Of a stretch of 64,000 nucleotides of DNA, positions 61,902 to 64,000 are shown in pieces. Both the position numbers and the translations under genes were made by a program. This stretch comes from M3007 sp035299505 (lineage in GTDB: Bacteria > Bacteroidota > Bacteroidia > Chitinophagales > Saprospiraceae). The stretch's first letter is position 1. Every line of letters starts with the position of its first letter. The stretch spans positions 18,309 through 82,308 of the forward strand of contig DATGWL010000085.1 in assembly GCA_035299505.1 (NCBI GenBank), given 5' to 3'. The notes under the pieces were generated by a model. It ran no database searches. It had not been told where the DNA came from and saw only the letters and a list, made by a program, of their open reading frames with translations.

Positions 61902-63032
61902 CTATTTCCCAAAAACACAGGCCGCCTGACGCATGAGTAAATCTACCTGCTGAATGTCGTAATCCTCGTAACCCTTGCTCCAGGCAATCCTGATCTTGTC
62001 GGATTCTTCATTCCGCAGTTTTTTTACCACTTCCGCATTCAACGGATATTCTGCACGGTAAGTCATGATTTCTGTTTCCGGATTGTAAATACCGTCATCT
62101 GGCACAGCGTTTTGCAACACAAACATGCTGCCATCCAAAAATTTGAGCTGAGCAATGCTGTTCTGCTCCAATCGGCCAAAGGCTTTTCGGGCATTGGGAT
62201 CCTGAATGGTAAAAGTGAGCAATAGCGCCATATTGGGGCCGCTCGACCTCAGTGCGGCCTCACAGATTACGTGTGTTTTGCCCTGCAGATAGTTGCGCAA
62301 AGCCGGGTTGGTATACCGGAACCATTCACTTCGACTCATTTCCCGGGTTATTTCTCCGGAAAATTCATCCCTGACGGTTGAAGCCACAACACAGGGCGGA
62401 ACGGGCGGATGCAGCATTACATCGTTCGCCGGGTTGTACCGCGCAGTTTGTCTGACCAATGGTGTACTGGCAGGCGCGGGCGCCTTGTCTGCTTTTACCG
62501 TATTTTCCGCTTTAATGTTCGACAGAGTATCCGGAGCAACATCGGCAGGCGGCGCAAGGGGTGGGGGAGGGTACAGATCGTCGTAAAGCTGCCTGGTTTG
62601 TTTCCAGGCTTTGGGCAGGTTTTTGCGAAGGCTTAGGCTGTCGTCCATGGGGACTGAAGCCAGCATTTGTAGCAATTTGGAAGCTTTGGATTGCTGCCCG
62701 TTGGCTTTTTTTGATGCCTCTTTAGCCTGTCGGGCTATTTTGCCCAAAGAGTCCTGCACCGATTTGGCCACGGTGGAGTCGCCTTTTACGGCCATCCATT
62801 GCTGCGAAGCCAGGGCTTGCAGGCTGTCGGTTTCCGAACTTTTGATACGCAGGATGCTGTCCAGCGTTGTAGCGGTGATCAGCAAGCCGGAAAAAGTTGA
62901 TTGCATATCGCTCAGGCTCAAGCTGTCTAGCGGCGGCAAATCTACAGGCCGGTTTTGCGCAGTCGCTACCGGTGTTTGAAATAATCCCAGCAACAGGCCG
63001 AAAAACAGGCTTATTCTTATTCGGAAACGCAT
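61902..63032 (-). CDS. Secreted protein of unknown function upstream of murB
   Basis: I do not recognise a family. The 376-residue protein has a signal peptide ending near VATAQ. The mature part has a helical Ser/Gln/Lys-rich N-terminal half (about 40-135), a Pro-rich linker (YPPPPLAPPADVAPDT), and a C-terminal folded part with TVRDEFSGEITREMSRSEWF and FTIQDPNARKAFGRLEQNS. There is no lipobox and no T9SS domain, so it is periplasmic or outer-membrane associated. It shares an operon with murB, with 17 bases between. It is divergent from the oligopeptidase gene and uses a double -7 box. Confidence 0.7.
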   Translation of the reverse strand: MRFRIRISLFFGLLLGLFQTPVATAQNRPVDLPPLDSLSLSDMQSTFSGLLITATTLDSILRIKSSETDSLQALASQQWMAVKGDSTVAKSVQDSLGKIARQAKEASKKANGQQSKASKLLQMLASVPMDDSLSLRKNLPKAWKQTRQLYDDLYPPPPLAPPADVAPDTLSNIKAENTVKADKAPAPASTPLVRQTARYNPANDVMLHPPVPPCVVASTVRDEFSGEITREMSRSEWFRYTNPALRNYLQGKTHVICEAALRSSGPNMALLLTFTIQDPNARKAFGRLEQNSIAQLKFLDGSMFVLQNAVPDDGIYNPETEIMTYRAEYPLNAEVVKKLRNEESDKIRIAWSKGYEDYDIQQVDLLMRQAACVFGK

Positions 63033-63038
63033 TTAGTC

Positions 63039-63056
63039 TATTTTTGGGCAAAAGTA
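63039..63056. promoter_or_regulatory. Divergent double -7 box (63.04 kb)
   Basis: TATTTTTG at 63039-63046 points right to the oligopeptidase gene (start 63107). TACTTTTG on the minus strand at 63056-63049 points left to the gene starting at 63032. Two bases separate them, and the whole 18 bases are identical to the motif at 28759 except one base. Confidence 0.7.
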
Positions 63057-63106
63057 AGCGGGCTTTGCGGTTTTTCGCCTTCAGATTTTTCAACTCTACC
63101 TAAGTT

Positions 63107-64000
63107 ATGAAGTATTTAACACCTGCCATCCTCCTTGTAACCCTCATTTTTGCAGCTTGCAAGGGAGGAGATAATGCCCCATCCAATGCCATCATGGACT
63201 TCAAACAAATTCCCGTAACCTATCCGGCTACCCGGAAAGACACCTCAGTAACCGATCAATATCATGGCACCGCCATCGCTGATCCGTATCGTTGGCTGGA
63301 AGACGACCAAAGTGCTGAAACCAAAGACTGGGTTTCGCGCCAAAACATTGTCACAAATGGCTACCTCAGCCAGATTCCCTTCCGCGATAAGGTGAAAAGT
63401 CGCCTGGAACAGATTTTCAATTTTGAAAAATTTGCCCCGCCATTCAAGGAAGGAGGTAAATACTATTACTTCAAAAACGATGGCCTGCAAAACCAAAGCG
63501 TGCTTTACGTACAGGAAAACCTGAACAGTCAGGCTGAAATCGTGCTGGATCCCAATAAATTCAGCGACGACGGCACGACTTCCCTGGGCGAACTGGACTT
63601 TTCCAAAGACGGTCGTTACCTGGCCTATTCTACCTCTGTGGGTGGATCAGACTGGCGCACCATAGTGGTGAAAGACCTGCAAACGGGTCAAATGCTGGAA
63701 GATAAAATTGAATGGGTAAAATTCAGCGGCATTGCCTGGCAGGGAAATGGATTTTATTACACCCGTTTCCCCGAGCCTAAAAAAGGAGATGAACTGAAAG
63801 CTGCCAACAAGTTTGGCGCGGTGTACTACCACACCCTTGGCAAACCGCAAGCTGAGGACCAGCTGGTTTATTCAGATAAAGCGCATCCTGACCGTTCCTT
63901 TGGTGCAGGCACTACCGATGACGAACGTTTCCTGACGGTTTCTGGCTGGGAAAGCACGAGCGGTAATGCCTTGTTTGTCAAAGACCTGAGCGCTCAGGGG
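63107..64000 (+). CDS. Prolyl oligopeptidase (S9A) family lipoprotein, N-terminal part (3' end outside window)
   Basis: The frame opens with ATG at 63107 and is still open at the window end, giving 298 visible residues. It starts with a lipoprotein signal, lipobox FAAC with Cys18. The N-terminal region YPATRKDTSVTDQYHGTAIADPYRWLEDD (read as DQYHGTAIADPYRWLEDD) is the classic start of prolyl oligopeptidases. The following WVSRQN, RYLAYSTSVGGSDWRTIVV and FYYTRFPEP belong to the seven-bladed propeller. The catalytic peptidase domain lies beyond the window, so activity cannot be judged. Such enzymes cut short peptides after proline. Confidence 0.9.
   Translation, partial: MKYLTPAILLVTLIFAACKGGDNAPSNAIMDFKQIPVTYPATRKDTSVTDQYHGTAIADPYRWLEDDQSAETKDWVSRQNIVTNGYLSQIPFRDKVKSRLEQIFNFEKFAPPFKEGGKYYYFKNDGLQNQSVLYVQENLNSQAEIVLDPNKFSDDGTTSLGELDFSKDGRYLAYSTSVGGSDWRTIVVKDLQTGQMLEDKIEWVKFSGIAWQGNGFYYTRFPEPKKGDELKAANKFGAVYYHTLGKPQAEDQLVYSDKAHPDRSFGAGTTDDERFLTVSGWESTSGNALFVKDLSAQG

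Overview
The window looks like a chromosomal segment of a Bacteroidota bacterium, most likely class Saprospiria (Saprospiraceae/Haliscomenobacteraceae/Lewinellaceae type). The grounds are six proteins ending in type IX secretion (T9SS) sorting domains, a SusC/SusD pair, DUF3667 and DUF3109 proteins, promoters of the Bacteroidota TAnnTTTG type, few Shine-Dalgarno sites, and delta-60, CARDB-like, HYR-like and dockerin-like surface proteins of the kind common in that class. No rRNA, CRISPR array, phage or complete insertion sequence was seen. The class assignment is an inference; the phylum is nearly certain.

1-9.8 kb holds the distal half of a division and cell wall (dcw) cluster, all on the plus strand: murD (cut by the window edge), a GT4 glycosyltransferase, ftsW, murG, a small lipoprotein, murC, ftsQ, ftsA and ftsZ, closed by a terminator. 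A TTTG/TAnnTTTG promoter precedes ftsAZ. murB lies apart at 61 kb. 9.8-19 kb is a mixed region: a GT-C/TPR membrane protein, an aldo/keto reductase, a GNAT acetyltransferase, a GT2 glycosyltransferase, an outer-membrane barrel, tRNA-Gly(CCC), a delta-60 T9SS protein, a dockerin-like secreted protein and a lipoprotein hydrolase. 19-23.6 kb holds an isolated SusC/SusD nutrient-uptake pair with no neighbouring carbohydrate enzymes.

23.7-31.7 kb carries small lipoproteins, a nearly cargo-less T9SS protein, a cold-shock protein, an eight-repeat T9SS protein, a large helical protein of unknown function, and an overlapping gene pair (parallel beta-helix protein plus di-haem cytochrome c) that matches a known two-gene association. 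32-35 kb has an ECF sigma/anti-sigma-like pair, a TIGR04222-like membrane protein with its GRDP-like partner, ung and tRNA-Arg(TCT). 35.7-45.7 kb holds glycosyl transfer, HMG-CoA lyase, purL, a TlpA-type thioredoxin lipoprotein, a barnase/barstar pair, a MOSC protein and a tRNA methyltransferase. 45.7-60.6 kb is dominated by very large T9SS surface proteins and includes the biotin-dependent carboxylase beta subunit, which together with HMG-CoA lyase points to leucine breakdown. The window ends with murB, a secreted protein of unknown function and the start of a prolyl oligopeptidase lipoprotein.

The least explained content is in the gaps. They hold several families of structured repeats: two copies of a nested giant palindrome bracketed by inverted heptamer arrays (31.0 and 31.7 kb), a MITE-like element with 25-bp terminal inverted repeats and an apparent 8-bp target duplication (39.3 kb), a two-hairpin leader element shared by ftsQ and the MOSC gene, a heptamer array running directly into a start codon (12.88 kb), and assorted smaller palindromes. 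Two divergent gene pairs share an almost identical palindromic double -7 box. The main sequence-level novelty is in these elements, not in the protein-coding genes.
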